Shown piece by piece: positions 20,931 to 31,555 of a stretch of 64,000 nt of DNA. Each line of letters begins with the position of its first letter. Position 1 is the stretch's first letter. Source of the stretch: Neisseriaceae bacterium. GTDB lineage: Bacteria; Pseudomonadota; Gammaproteobacteria; Burkholderiales; Neisseriaceae. The notes under the pieces were generated by a model, which did not search any database, was not told the DNA's origin, and was given only the letters and a program-made list of their open reading frames with translations. The stretch lies in the NCBI GenBank assembly GCA_016864895.1, contig CP046107.1, positions 186,001-250,000 of the forward strand, given 5' to 3'. Position numbers and translations under genes: made by a program.

Positions 20931-22323
20931 CTATTGTCGGATTCTTTTTAAAACTTCCTCTTTATCTAAAAGTGCAAGGACTTTATCAATAGATGGTACT
21001 TTTCCTGTCCCACATACCTTGATTCTCAAAGGCATACCTAATTGGCTCATTTTGATTTTTTCCTGCTTACAAAAAGGATTAAACAAAACATGTATATTTT
21101 CTGCATTCCATTCAGATTCTGGTATCATTTCTAGTTGATCAGCAAATCGTAATAATCGTTCTTTTGCACCCCCATCCCAGAACTTTTTTAATTCTTGTTC
21201 AGTTGGGGTTTGCTTTTGGTAAAAATAAATACTTTCTTGAGCCAAGTCATTTAAGTTATTGACTCTATCTCTTACTAATTCAAGAATAGGAATTATACTA
21301 TCTACACTAGCATTATTAATATTTAATGCTTGCAATCTTGGTAAAACTAAAGTAGCTAATTGGGTTAAATCTAAATTTTTTATATATTCAGCATTTAACC
21401 AAAGCAATTTTTCCATATCAAAACGACTAGCAGCGGGACTGACTTTTTTTAAATCAAACCATTCAACAAATTGAGACATAGAAAACACTTCATCGTCTTG
21501 ATGAGACCAACCTAGACGAGCAAGGTAATTAAGTAGCGCTTCTGGTAGAATGCCCATTTTGTCCATAATCAACCACACTTACCGCATCCCTTCGTTTAGA
21601 CATTTTACTACCACCTTCATTGAGGATCATAGGGAGATGAGCATATTCAGGTATATTAGCCTTTAATGCTTTGAGTATATTAATTTGTTTAGGGGTGTTA
21701 TTTACATGATCATCACCACGAATAACATGGGTAATACCCATATCATAATCATCAACCACTACGCATAAATTATAGGTTGGTGTACCATCACTTCGAGCTA
21801 TAATTAAATCATCTAATTCTTTATTGTCAAAGCTAATAGAGCCTTTAACCAGATCATTCCATGACGTTGTTCCCTCAAGTGGCATTTTAAAACGAACAAC
21901 AGGATCAACACTATTACAAATGGGGGGAAGTTTTTTACCGGGCTCAGGACGCCAACGACGATCATAAGAAAAATGCTGATTATTGACTTTAGCTGTCATT
22001 CTCATTTCATCTAGTTCTTCTTTGCTACAATAACAATAATAAGCATTACCTGAGTCAATTAAATTTTGTATAAGTTCTTTGTAGCGTGCCAGACGCTTAG
22101 TTTGATAAAATGGCCCCTCATCATAATCTAATCCTACCCATTGCATACCATCTAATATTGCTTGTACTGATTCTGAGGTAGAACGTTGTAAATCAGTATC
22201 TTCAATTCTTAAAACAAAATTTCCATTATTTTTTTTAGCATATGCCCATGAAAATAAAGCAGTTCTTACGCCTCCTATATGGAGATAACCAGTAGGGCTG
22301 GGTGCAAAACGAGTACGTACCAT
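20931..22323 (-). pseudogene. gltX: Glutamyl-tRNA synthetase GltX, interrupted by a one-base frameshift
   Basis: Charges tRNA-Glu. The N-terminal part (22323 down to the break) has the class I signature [19 protein letters not shown], then DTDLQRST, and the KMSKR lysine loop. The frame then derails after VVDYGQNG and stops at 21529. The C-terminal anticodon-binding part continues in the +1 frame as [18 protein letters not shown] to 20931. Removing one G from the GGG run (plus-strand CCC, 21553-21555) rebuilds [17 protein letters not shown], which fits the family without a gap and gives 463 residues. Since gltX is normally essential, a sequencing error in a homopolymer, a second gltX or recoding are all possible. 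I chose [12 protein letters not shown] (22323) as the start. Confidence 0.88.
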
Positions 22324-22609
22324 GATTTTCCTCAATAAAATAATCTTCAAAACGTTTTATTTTAACTCATATGAGATTAAATAAAAGTCTAACCCGATAT
22401 AATTTCTTTTCAGATGTCTTAATTTTATTTGGCCATATTAACTATCCAAATCAATTCAATTATCGTCTACTATTTAATTTAATAGTCAAATAATTATTAT
22501 CTAAAATCATTAAGAATAAGGAAATAGTCTATTTTATTATATGTTTAAATAAGGTAATATAGACGATTATATAAAAGATGATAGAAATAAAATAGAAAGA
22601 AAATAAGCA

Positions 22610-23875
22610 ATGAATCAATTTATGCAAGAAATACAAGAACGAGGGTTAATTCAACAAGTAACCGATATTGAAACATTGTCTGATGCTTTAGAAAAGGGTT
22701 CTATTACCCTATATTGTGGATTTGACCCAACGGCTGATAGTTTGCACATTGGACATTTATTACCCATATTAATGTTACGTCGCTTTCAACAACATGGACA
22801 TAGGCCAATTGCATTGGTTGGTGGTGCCACTGGTATGATCGGAGATCCAAGTTTTAAAACTGCTGAAAGAAATTTAAACTCAGCAGACACTGTAGCAGAT
22901 TGGGTGAAAAAGATTCGTAAACAATTGGAGCCTTTCTTAGATTTTGAGAGTAAAAATGCAGCAGTATTAGTCAATAATGCAGATTGGACTATAAATATTA
23001 ATGTACTCACTTTCTTACGTGATATTGGTAAACATTTTTCTGTTAATGCCATGATGAATAAAGAGTCTGTTAAACAGCGTTTGAGTCGTAATGATGTAGG
23101 GATTTCATTTACAGAATTCGCTTATAGTTTGCTACAGGCATATGATTATGCTCAACTTAACAAAAACTATGACTGTATTTTGCAAATAGGTGGCTCTGAC
23201 CAGTGGGGTAATATTACGGCAGGTATGGATTTAACTAGGAGATTAAATCAAAAAGCAGTTTATGGCTTAACCCTACCTTTAATAACTAAATCTGACGGCA
23301 GTAAATTTGGAAAAACAGAGAAGGGTACGGTTTGGTTAAATAAAGACAAAACGTCACCTTACCAATTTTATCAATTTTGGTTAAAGGTACCTGATGTGGA
23401 TGTTTACAACTTCTTAAAACTATTTACCTTCTTAACGTTAGCCGAAATTGAAGAAATTGAACAAACAGATAAGAATAGTGGTCAAAAACCGATAGCACAA
23501 AAGATTTTAGCAGATGAGATTACCCGTATGGTACATGGTGAAAAATTATTACATGCAGCCCAAAGAATCTCAAAAAGCTTGTTTGCAGAAGATCAAAGTG
23601 ATTTAACAGAATCTGATTTTAAACAATTAGCCTTAGATGGTTTGCCAAGTTGTCGAGTAGAAGAAGGGTTATCTATCATTGAAGCATTAAATAAGAGTCA
23701 ACTGGTGAAATCAAATAATGAAGCTAGAACATTTATTACACAAAACTCAGTTCGATTGAATGGCAAATTAATCCAGGATAATAGTTATATTTTATCAAGT
23801 AATGATAAAAGATTTAATCGCTACGCTATCTTGCGCCGAGGTAAAAGAAATCACATCTTGTTATATTGGGATTAG
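22610..23875 (+). CDS. tyrS: Tyrosyl-tRNA synthetase TyrS
   Basis: Charges tRNA-Tyr (421 residues). Class I motifs: HIGH at 46-49 ([11 protein letters not shown]), tyrosine-binding YSLLQAYDY and [10 protein letters not shown], and the KFGKT version of KMSKS near 230, typical of the TyrRS type with a C-terminal S4 RNA-binding domain (about 355-421). It heads a compact plus-strand cluster; dapC starts 4 bases after its stop. It diverges from gltX across 286 bases. Confidence 0.96.
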   Translation: MNQFMQEIQERGLIQQVTDIETLSDALEKGSITLYCGFDPTADSLHIGHLLPILMLRRFQQHGHRPIALVGGATGMIGDPSFKTAERNLNSADTVADWVKKIRKQLEPFLDFESKNAAVLVNNADWTININVLTFLRDIGKHFSVNAMMNKESVKQRLSRNDVGISFTEFAYSLLQAYDYAQLNKNYDCILQIGGSDQWGNITAGMDLTRRLNQKAVYGLTLPLITKSDGSKFGKTEKGTVWLNKDKTSPYQFYQFWLKVPDVDVYNFLKLFTFLTLAEIEEIEQTDKNSGQKPIAQKILADEITRMVHGEKLLHAAQRISKSLFAEDQSDLTESDFKQLALDGLPSCRVEEGLSIIEALNKSQLVKSNNEARTFITQNSVRLNGKLIQDNSYILSSNDKRFNRYAILRRGKRNHILLYWD

Positions 23876-23879
23876 AAAG

Positions 23880-25049
23880 ATGAATCCTTTATTAGAACAG
23901 TTAAATCTTTATCCTTTTGAAAAACTAAGAAACTTATTAGAAAACATTAAGGCTAACCCCAGTTTAGAAGAAATCAATCTAACCATGGGAGAACCAATGC
24001 ATGAGGTTCCTAAATTTATCCCTAATATATTGACCGATCATTATGTGAAACTCTCTAAATACCCAACGACAATGGGAACAGATAAGGTTAGAGAGGTGTG
24101 TAGTAACTGGCTGAAAGATAGATATTCTGTTGTAGTAGACTCTAAGAGAGAGGTTCTACCGGTTAATGGTAGTCGAGAAGCATTATTTTCATTTACACAA
24201 AGTATTTTAGACACTGAAAATAAAGAAACTTATGTAGTCGTGCCTAATCCTTTTTATCAAATCTATGAAGGTGCAGCTATTTTAGCAGGTGCAAAAATAG
24301 CCTATGCCAATGCTTATGTCCCTCGGTATATTCCTAAATGGAATGAAATAGAACCCAATATTTGGAAAAAAACTCAGTTAGTATTTGTTTGCACACCAGG
24401 TAATCCTACTGGAGCTGTTATGAACCTACAAGATTGGGCAGAACTATTTGAGTTACAAAAAAAATATGGTTTTACTATTGCATCTGATGAATGTTACTCT
24501 GAAATTTATTTTTCCGAAAAACCATTGGGTGTATTACAAGCAGCTCAAAAGTTAGATTTAGATTTTTGTAAAAAAATCATGTTCACCAGTCTATCTAAGC
24601 GTTCAAATTTGCCAGGTTTAAGAAGTGGCTTTGTTGCGGGAGATGCTAATTTGATTCGTCACTTTTTAAAATATAGAACGTATCATGGTTCTGCCATGAG
24701 TACACTAGTGCAAGAAGTTTCAATAGCAGCGTGGCAGGATGAGTCACATGTCAAAAATAATCGAGCTTTATATCAAGAAAAATTTTCACATATTATTCCC
24801 ATGTTAAAACGGGAATATGAGATAACTGAACCAGATGCTTCTTTTTACCTCTGGTTAAAAGTCAATGATGATTTAGAATTTACAAGAAATTTATATCAAA
24901 AACATTCTGTAAAAGTGCTACCAGGAAGTTATTTGGCTCGGGAGACCAGTTTTGGTAACCCAGGCAAAAACAGGGTACGGATTGCTTTAGTCGCACCACT
25001 TGAAAAATGCGTGGAGGCAGTTAACAGAATATTAGACTACAAAGGATAA
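23880..25049 (+). CDS. dapC: Succinyldiaminopimelate transaminase DapC
   Basis: PLP aminotransferase (389 residues) in the succinylase branch of lysine/meso-diaminopimelate synthesis, which also feeds peptidoglycan. It is a fold-type I enzyme: NGSREALFSF in the N-terminal half, VVPNPFYQIYEGAA, CTPGNPTGAVM, and the PLP Lys in TSLSKRSNLPGLRSG near residue 236. The opening NPLLEQLNLYPFEKLRNLL is typical of betaproteobacterial DapC. I chose ATG 23880, just after the tyrS stop; the open frame upstream overlaps tyrS and shows no similarity. Confidence 0.88.
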   Translation: MNPLLEQLNLYPFEKLRNLLENIKANPSLEEINLTMGEPMHEVPKFIPNILTDHYVKLSKYPTTMGTDKVREVCSNWLKDRYSVVVDSKREVLPVNGSREALFSFTQSILDTENKETYVVVPNPFYQIYEGAAILAGAKIAYANAYVPRYIPKWNEIEPNIWKKTQLVFVCTPGNPTGAVMNLQDWAELFELQKKYGFTIASDECYSEIYFSEKPLGVLQAAQKLDLDFCKKIMFTSLSKRSNLPGLRSGFVAGDANLIRHFLKYRTYHGSAMSTLVQEVSIAAWQDESHVKNNRALYQEKFSHIIPMLKREYEITEPDASFYLWLKVNDDLEFTRNLYQKHSVKVLPGSYLARETSFGNPGKNRVRIALVAPLEKCVEAVNRILDYKG

Positions 25050-25057
25050 AATTTAAC

Positions 25058-25993
25058 ATGGCATTCGCATTTTTATTTCCCGGGCAAGGTGCTCAAAAGT
25101 TAAATATGATGTCTGGATTTACAGATGTTACGATTGTTAAAAAAACTTTTGATGAGTCTTCCAAGATATTGGATTTAGATTTATGGGCTTTAATTAATGG
25201 TGAAGATGTACAAATAATTAATAAAACTATAATTACTCAGCCATTACTACTGACTGTAGAAATAGCTATTTACAATGCTTACTTAGAAGCAGGTGGAAAA
25301 CAGCCAGATTATTTTGCAGGACATAGTTTAGGTGAATACAGTGCTTTGGTAGCAGCTCAAGCCCTAAATTTTTCAGATGCTGTTCGCCTCGTTCGTACAA
25401 GAGCCGAATTAATGCAGTCAGCTATTCCAGAAGGTTCAGGTACCATGGCTGCTATTTTAGGATTATCAGATGAAGATATTAGACAGGTGTGTGAGGAAGT
25501 AAGTGCAAAAGATCAAGGTTTAGTCCAAGCAGCCAACTATAATTCAATGAATCAAGTAGTCATTGCAGGTAAAACCAAGGCAGTAGAATTAGCGATGGAA
25601 ATGGCCAAAGAAAAAGGTGCTAAAAGAGTGATTCCTTTACCAGTATCTGTGCCTTCTCATTGTCAATTAATGCAACCAGCAGCAGAAAAATTAGCCAAAA
25701 CATTAGCTGATATTGAAATTAAAAAACCAAAAAGTAAAGTAATTCATAATGTTGATATTATATCATATAATAATCCAGATGATATTAAAGACGCTTTAGT
25801 CAGACAATTATATTCCCCTGTTCGGTGGACAGAGACTATACTATCGTTACTTGATTGTGGCATTAATATTACAGTTGAATGTGCACCTGCTAAGGTGTTA
25901 ACTGATTTAAATAAGCGTATTTCTAAAGAAATGACTTGTACACCTTTTATGAGTATGGATACTGTCAATAAATGGATTCAGGTCAATCAATAA
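25058..25993 (+). CDS. fabD: Malonyl-CoA:ACP transacylase FabD
   Basis: Loads malonyl groups onto acyl carrier protein for fatty acid synthesis (311 residues). It begins with the family's FLFPGQGAQ. The nucleophile is S90 in GHSLGEYSALV, an Arg lies in VRTRAELMQ, and the second catalytic region is PVSVPSHCQLM. QAANYNSMNQVVIAG is also diagnostic. fabG follows after 16 bases. fabH, acpP and fabF, which often accompany these genes, are not in this cluster. Confidence 0.95.
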   Translation: MAFAFLFPGQGAQKLNMMSGFTDVTIVKKTFDESSKILDLDLWALINGEDVQIINKTIITQPLLLTVEIAIYNAYLEAGGKQPDYFAGHSLGEYSALVAAQALNFSDAVRLVRTRAELMQSAIPEGSGTMAAILGLSDEDIRQVCEEVSAKDQGLVQAANYNSMNQVVIAGKTKAVELAMEMAKEKGAKRVIPLPVSVPSHCQLMQPAAEKLAKTLADIEIKKPKSKVIHNVDIISYNNPDDIKDALVRQLYSPVRWTETILSLLDCGINITVECAPAKVLTDLNKRISKEMTCTPFMSMDTVNKWIQVNQ

Positions 25994-26009
25994 AGGCAAA
26001 GAAAGGACA

Positions 26010-26750
26010 ATGATGTTAGTAACAGACAAAATAGCATTAGTGACTGGTGCATCAAGAGGTATAGGCGCTGCAGTAGCAGACGTTTTAGCCAATGCAGGGG
26101 CGATTGTCATCGGAACAGCAACTAGTAAAGAACAAAGTCAAAAAATTCATGACCGTTTATCACCATTTAAAGGAGCGGGTAAATGTTTGAATGTTGATAA
26201 TAATGAAAGTGTACTTGAAACAGTTGAGAGTATCCAAAAAGAATTTGGTCCTATTACTATTTTAGTTAATAATGCAGGAATTACTAAAGATAATCTACTG
26301 ATGAGAATGACAGAAAAAGAATGGGATGATGTTTTAAATATTAATTTAAAGTCCATTTATAGAACTTCTAAAGCAGTATTAAGAGGAATGATGAAAGCTA
26401 AAGAGGGTAGAATTATCAACATTACTTCGGTAATAGGACGAATGGGGAATAGTGGTCAAACAAATTATGCAGCCAGTAAATCCGGTATGATGGGTTTTAC
26501 TAAATCTTTGGCAAGAGAAGTAGGCTCAAGAAACATTACCGTTAATTGCATAGCTCCTGGATTTATCCAAACTGATATGACAGATAATTTATCGCAGGAA
26601 ACGGTAGCTGATATATTAAGCGAGATCCCCTTAGGTGTTTTGGGCGAAGCAAAAGATATTGCCAACACAGTTTTATTTTTGGCTTCCGAGGGTGCAAAAT
26701 ATATTACAGGACAAACCATACATGTGAATGGTGGGTTATTGATGGAGTAA
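26010..26750 (+). CDS. fabG: 3-oxoacyl-[ACP] reductase FabG
   Basis: NADPH-dependent short-chain dehydrogenase of fatty acid elongation (246 residues). The cofactor motif is TGASRGIG (12-19), followed by NNAGITKDNLLMRM. The catalytic triad appears as Ser in INITSVIGRMG, then Tyr and Lys in TNYAASKSG. The C-terminus TGQTIHVNGGLLM is typical. Two adjacent ATGs (26010 and 26013) are possible starts, with AAAGGA upstream. Coupled to fabD. Confidence 0.95.
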   Translation: MMLVTDKIALVTGASRGIGAAVADVLANAGAIVIGTATSKEQSQKIHDRLSPFKGAGKCLNVDNNESVLETVESIQKEFGPITILVNNAGITKDNLLMRMTEKEWDDVLNINLKSIYRTSKAVLRGMMKAKEGRIINITSVIGRMGNSGQTNYAASKSGMMGFTKSLAREVGSRNITVNCIAPGFIQTDMTDNLSQETVADILSEIPLGVLGEAKDIANTVLFLASEGAKYITGQTIHVNGGLLME

Positions 26751-26754
26751 TAAA

Positions 26755-27516
26755 ATGAAAATTACAGCATTACCAGCTCCTAAATACCATCTAAATAATT
26801 ATATTTGGATACTAGAGTTAGAAGATAATGTTGTTTGTATCGATCCTACGCAAGAAGATATTGTTTTAGAGTACACCAAAAGAAATAATTTATCTATCCA
26901 ACATTTTTGGATCACTCATGGCCACCAAGATCATTTAGCTGGTTTAGCTGGTTTACTCTCACACTTTCCACAGACTGAGGTCAGGGGATCACCCTTAGTT
27001 TTATTAACCAATCAACCTGTGCGAGATGGTGATACTTTTTTGATAGGGGAAAATAAGGTTGAAGTATGGGAAACACGAGGCCATAAAAGAGATCATGTTA
27101 TTTTTATACTAAAATTAGACCGATTACATATTTTTTGTGGTGATATTTTATTTAGTGCTGGGTGTGGTCGCGTTTTGGATGGCACAATACAAGAGCTTTA
27201 TGAAAGTATCTGTCGAATTAATACCTTACCTGAAAATAGTCTATTTTATCCTGCTCATGAATACACACAACATAATTTAGAATTTGCCAAATATGTTGAA
27301 CCAAGCAATGAAGTAGTTAAAAGCACATTATTACATATTCAAAACAACCCTCATATTACTTTACCCGTCACCTTAAAACATGAACGACAAGTTAATCCCT
27401 TTCTCAGAGTTCAAGAGCCTGAAATTATACAAAGAGTACGCAAACAAATACCCAATGTTGACAATACACCATTGGGTATCTTTTCAGGCTTAAGAACCTT
27501 GAGGAATCAATTTTAA
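26755..27516 (+). CDS. gloB: Hydroxyacylglutathione hydrolase (glyoxalase II)
   Basis: Metallo-beta-lactamase-fold hydrolase that releases lactate from S-lactoylglutathione in methylglyoxal detoxification (253 residues). The metal motif THGHQDHLAG places H55, H57, D59 and H60. A further His lies in ETRGHKRDH, Asp in FCGDILFSAGCGR, and His in YPAHEYTQHNLEFA, which is diagnostic of GloB. The C-terminal substrate domain ends NPFLRVQ...PLGIFSGLRTLRNQF. It starts 4 bases after the fabG stop and overlaps the convergent tal gene by 4 bases. Confidence 0.93.
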   Translation: MKITALPAPKYHLNNYIWILELEDNVVCIDPTQEDIVLEYTKRNNLSIQHFWITHGHQDHLAGLAGLLSHFPQTEVRGSPLVLLTNQPVRDGDTFLIGENKVEVWETRGHKRDHVIFILKLDRLHIFCGDILFSAGCGRVLDGTIQELYESICRINTLPENSLFYPAHEYTQHNLEFAKYVEPSNEVVKSTLLHIQNNPHITLPVTLKHERQVNPFLRVQEPEIIQRVRKQIPNVDNTPLGIFSGLRTLRNQF

Positions 27517-28568
27517 TTAAGTTGGTCAAGAATTTTTTGGAAGGCCTGCTCAAATTGTAATAATCCTTCTTGTTGCAGTTTAGTTGATAAATTTTCCAAA
27601 GAAATACCTAGTTCTTCAACTTCCGCTAATACCATTCTAGCTTGATCAATGTTATTAATTAAAGACGGGCTTGCAGTACCATGTTCTACAAAAAAATTTA
27701 AGGTTTGTTCTGGTAGTGTGTTAACTGTTCCAACACCAATCAAATTGTCAACGTACAATACATCACAATAATCAGGATTTTTAGTCCCAGTTGAAGCCCA
27801 TAATAGCCAGATAGGTTTAGCATCATGCTTGTTCAACCATACTAATTGTTGTTGATCAAAAATAGTTAACCAATCTTGATAGGCTTGTTTCGCAATAGAA
27901 ATTGCAACTTTACCTTGTAAATGTTGAGGTAGAGCGACATCCAAAGCAGTATCAATTCGTGATAAGAAGAAACTAGCAACCGCCCGAATATGATTAATAG
28001 GTTGAGCATTTGCTAATCTTGTCTTTAACCCATTCAAATAAGCATAATGTATTTTTCGTGTTACCTCTAAAGAAAATAGAAGTGTAATATTGACATTCAT
28101 GCCTTCACTAATCAAGTATTCAAAAACCTTAATACCAGATCCAGTCGCAGGAACTTTAATCATTACATTAGGTCTGTCAATTAACTGCCATAGGCGTTTG
28201 GCCTCTCGAACACTATTTTCATAATTTTGTGATAAATAAGGATCTAATTCAATACTAACATAACCATATTGAAAATGAGATTCTTGATAAGTATCAAAAA
28301 ATTCATCACAGGCATCTTGAACATCTTGAATAGCTAAAAATTCATATTTTTGCTTTGCAGTTAATGGTTTTTTATTTAATTTATCAATATCCTTTTGGTA
28401 CAAAGAATCACTTTCAATAGCCTTAGAAAAAATGGCAGGGTTAGTAGTTATGCCTGTAACGCCAAGTTGGCGCATATGTACTAATTTTTTTGAATGAATT
28501 AAAGATCTAGATAAATTATCTAACCAAATTTGTTGTCCTAATTCTCTTGTTTTTATTATATTATTCAC
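27513..28568 (-). CDS. tal: Transaldolase
   Basis: Pentose-phosphate enzyme moving a three-carbon unit between sugar phosphates (351 residues, the longer Tal subtype). Visible motifs are GVTGITTNPAIFSKAI, EAKRLWQLIDRPNVMIKVPAT (Lys in VMIKVPAT is the Schiff-base region), NVNITLLFSLE, VASFFLSRID and LLWASTGTKN. It overlaps gloB tail to tail by 4 bases (shared TTAA). An EamA transporter starts 11 bases upstream on the same strand, so a two-gene transcript is likely. Confidence 0.92.
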   Translation of the reverse strand: MNNIIKTRELGQQIWLDNLSRSLIHSKKLVHMRQLGVTGITTNPAIFSKAIESDSLYQKDIDKLNKKPLTAKQKYEFLAIQDVQDACDEFFDTYQESHFQYGYVSIELDPYLSQNYENSVREAKRLWQLIDRPNVMIKVPATGSGIKVFEYLISEGMNVNITLLFSLEVTRKIHYAYLNGLKTRLANAQPINHIRAVASFFLSRIDTALDVALPQHLQGKVAISIAKQAYQDWLTIFDQQQLVWLNKHDAKPIWLLWASTGTKNPDYCDVLYVDNLIGVGTVNTLPEQTLNFFVEHGTASPSLINNIDQARMVLAEVEELGISLENLSTKLQQEGLLQFEQAFQKILDQLN

Positions 28569-28579
28569 AATAATTCCCC

Positions 28580-29452
28580 CTAAAAATAAACTAATTTTTC
28601 CCCATTAAATAAAAATATGATCGCTACAGTAGCTAACATAATACCTAGCCAATTTCGAAAACTAAGAGGTTCCTTAAATAATATTTTACCAAAAAATGTC
28701 CCCAGGATTATGATGCCAATATTAACCACAGTGAATACTAAGCTAGGATTGTCAGGATAATGCTGATGAGAACGCAGATAAAAATAAATATTACCAAAAT
28801 TGAATATACCTAATAAACTTCCAATGAATACATTTTTGTACTTAATAGTTTCTTTTTTAACAAAAATTATACTGAATAAAATAAAAGCGGCTAAACTAAA
28901 AGTCAAGAGTAGTGTCAAACCAAAATCAGCACCAGAAGCACCTACTTGTTTAAATAAAATATCAATAATCCCAAAACCCATAAAAATAGTAAAAAAATAA
29001 ATAAAATTCATGAGACATTTTCTGGGCTTATCATCCAATGTATCATTTTTACCATTAAGTAATAAGAAAATTGACAAAAAAGCCAGGATGATACCGATTA
29101 CTTTTGTTGAATTAATAGTTTCATCAAAAATAGTGAAAGATACTAAAACTGGGATAAAAAGAGATAGCCGTTGAGCGACATCTGTTTTGATAATGCCTAT
29201 ATTTTTAATTGCATATCCCATTACAATAAAAATACTAGGTAACAAAATCCCTAAACTTAAAAATAAAGGCCAAGATAAAGAACTTATATCTTTAGGTATA
29301 GAGGGCATTAACAGTGTATAGCATAAAACTATTGTAGTGATATAATTAAAAGCAATAGCCTGTTTTAAGCTAACGTCAGGATATTGGTTGCTTAATTTTA
29401 AAATAATTGAGACAGTAACACTGAAAATAACACTTAGCGCAATTAAAATCAT
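28580..29452 (-). CDS. EamA/DMT-family transporter
   Basis: Integral membrane protein of 290 residues with about ten hydrophobic segments in two repeats, the drug/metabolite transporter layout. The second half shows GSLLGIFNFGNIYFYLRSH and LFKEPLSFRNWLGIMLATVAIIFLF, the usual EamA end. The substrate cannot be told. It is divergent from another EamA gene (29542-30399), with 89 bases between them, and lies just upstream of tal. The two EamA proteins are not close copies. Confidence 0.8.
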   Translation of the reverse strand: MILIALSVIFSVTVSIILKLSNQYPDVSLKQAIAFNYITTIVLCYTLLMPSIPKDISSLSWPLFLSLGILLPSIFIVMGYAIKNIGIIKTDVAQRLSLFIPVLVSFTIFDETINSTKVIGIILAFLSIFLLLNGKNDTLDDKPRKCLMNFIYFFTIFMGFGIIDILFKQVGASGADFGLTLLLTFSLAAFILFSIIFVKKETIKYKNVFIGSLLGIFNFGNIYFYLRSHQHYPDNPSLVFTVVNIGIIILGTFFGKILFKEPLSFRNWLGIMLATVAIIFLFNGEKLVYF

Positions 29453-29541
29453 TTCATTCTACAGGATAAAAATAAGAAGGTATTAATTGTAACGATTATT
29501 CCACATTTAATGTGAATTAAATTAGAGAATAAAGGATAAAA

Positions 29542-30399
29542 ATGGATTCTTTATGGATGGTGATAGCATCGTTAGGTTTTTCACTAATGGGCTATTTCGT
29601 CAAGATTTGCAGTCAATATTTTGATTATCAGGAAATTGTTTTTTGGAGAATGTTGTTTGCAACTACTGTGTTATTAGCCATAGCTAAAGTTAAAGGTCAA
29701 AGTATTAAAACATCTCATTTTAAAAATCATGTCATTAGAGGTGTCATAGGAACAATTGCTTTAATCCTTTATTTCTACTTAATTACTTATTTACCTTTAG
29801 CAACAGCTATTACTTTGAGTTATACCTCTGTTATTTGGTTTATTGTCTTTTCATTTTTTATTCTAAAGCAAAAAGTATCACTGTTGGTTTTGTTCTGTGC
29901 TACTTTAGGGCTAATTGGTGTTGCCTTATTAGTACAACCGACTTTTTCTCAGGGTCAGATCGGTATAACACTTGTAGGAATATTAACAGGAGTTATTTCC
30001 GCATTAGCCTATATTCAAGTTAAACAATTAACAATTTTAAAAGAACCTGAATGGCGGATTGTCTTCTATTTCTCTTTGATTGGTACTACTATCACCGGAA
30101 TATGGAGTTCATTCTCAGGTTTTCATACTGTTACTTTGGAAAACTTTGTTTACATTTTATTCATGGGAGCAAGTGCTTTAGTGGGGCAAATGTGCATGAC
30201 TTTGGCTTATTCTAAGAAAGATTTATTTATGTCTTCTATTCTTTCCTATCTAACTATTGTTTTTTCCTTTTTGATTGGTTTTTTTATTTTGGGAGATCAA
30301 TTAAGTTTAAAGGAAGGAATAGGTATCCTATTAATAGTAGCAAGTGGTTTAATGAGTAGTCTATTCAATCGAAATAAGGTAAAAAGTGCAAGAAATTAA
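29542..30399 (+). CDS. EamA/DMT-family transporter
   Basis: A 285-residue inner-membrane protein with about ten predicted helices and the EamA pattern WMVIASLGFSLMGYFVKICS ... YLPLATAITLSYTSVIW ... FILKQKVSLLVLFCATLGLIGV. This resembles the RarD/RhaT-like or S-adenosylmethionine-type DMT carriers, but the substrate is not assigned. The motif FWRMLFA after the first helix is common in the family. It diverges from the other EamA gene at 28580. Confidence 0.82.
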   Translation: MDSLWMVIASLGFSLMGYFVKICSQYFDYQEIVFWRMLFATTVLLAIAKVKGQSIKTSHFKNHVIRGVIGTIALILYFYLITYLPLATAITLSYTSVIWFIVFSFFILKQKVSLLVLFCATLGLIGVALLVQPTFSQGQIGITLVGILTGVISALAYIQVKQLTILKEPEWRIVFYFSLIGTTITGIWSSFSGFHTVTLENFVYILFMGASALVGQMCMTLAYSKKDLFMSSILSYLTIVFSFLIGFFILGDQLSLKEGIGILLIVASGLMSSLFNRNKVKSARN

Positions 30400-30851
<452 letters not shown>

Positions 30852-31271
30852 CTACTTTTTGCTAGGTAAATTTTTATTTTTTTTGGAAAAAAACAAATTA
30901 GGCAATTGCTTATTCTTTAAAAGACAGAAAAAACCGTAGGATAATAAAATAAAATAAACTAACTGGCCAACACACCTGAGATAAAACGTAAAACTGATAT
31001 TTCCAGTTTTGATGTTGGAGGTAAAATTTAAAGAAGCAAAAATTAACAATAGAAATATAATAGCCAAAGTAATTAACCACCAGTAATGCCTCACATAAGA
31101 CGATTCTTTGATTGGATTCGATTGAAATAAAACAAGAGCAAAGCCTAATACCATAACAACTCCATTAGTAAAGAGTAAAATACTTTCAATCAAACCCAAA
31201 TAATACAAAATATAGACCACAATTAACATTTTTTTGATGTTGGGATCATTTCTCCTACCTATTTGCTGCAT
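30852..31271 (-). CDS. Small integral membrane protein, four predicted helices
   Basis: A 139-residue hydrophobic protein with helices at about 14-32, 35-50, 64-82 and 95-118 and a Lys-rich tail. No catalytic motif is seen. The pattern (a helix pair, a short polar loop with Ser/His, another pair) resembles small DUF4870-type membrane proteins, but I cannot assign it. It lies directly behind the dead yhbY on the same strand. In several betaproteobacteria a small membrane protein gene occupies this place. The open frame and composition suggest it is still a real gene. Confidence 0.6.
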   Translation of the reverse strand: MQQIGRRNDPNIKKMLIVVYILYYLGLIESILLFTNGVVMVLGFALVLFQSNPIKESSYVRHYWWLITLAIIFLLLIFASLNFTSNIKTGNISFTFYLRCVGQLVYFILLSYGFFCLLKNKQLPNLFFSKKNKNLPSKK

Positions 31272-31284
31272 TATTTTGACTTCC

Positions 31285-31555
31285 TTAACCTTTTTTAGCA
31301 GAATTTATGCCATAAAACTATCACTTTCCCAATATTTTATTGGAAAGTAACCTCTAATTAATATTATTGTACATAACATTTCTTTATTTTCTATTACATA
31401 GACATAGATTCATCCTAATTTTTATAGTTTATGAGCTAATAAATTAGTTTAAGACGGCGCTAGTTAATCCCTTTCTGTTCAATAATAGCTACTGGTTCTA
31501 AATAGTGAGATATTCGTTTAAGAGATTTTTTAAATTTTTGATCTAAAAATTCCAT
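31285..31555 (-). pseudogene. yhbY: Decayed yhbY (CRS1-YhbY RNA-binding protein)
   Basis: From ATG 31555 the minus strand reads KSLKRISHYLEPVAIIEQKG. This matches the YhbY start (L-K-x-x-A-H-x-L-x-P-V-V-x-x-x-x-x-G). After a one-base shift at the AAAGGG run (plus 31469-31474) it goes on as GLTSAVLN, stop, FISS, stop, TIKIRM, corresponding to GLTxxVLxEIxxAL and LIKVKI of the family. Near the end ILGK and FYGINSAKK match the terminal IGK..xLYR..xK. The span is about 90 codons, the size of YhbY. It has at least one frameshift and several stops. It sits divergent from rlmE, where yhbY is conserved in proteobacteria. Confidence 0.65.

Noticed and set aside
28580..30399. The two EamA genes as a recent inverted duplication
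   Set aside because: Their protein sequences are clearly different along their length; only the fold is shared.
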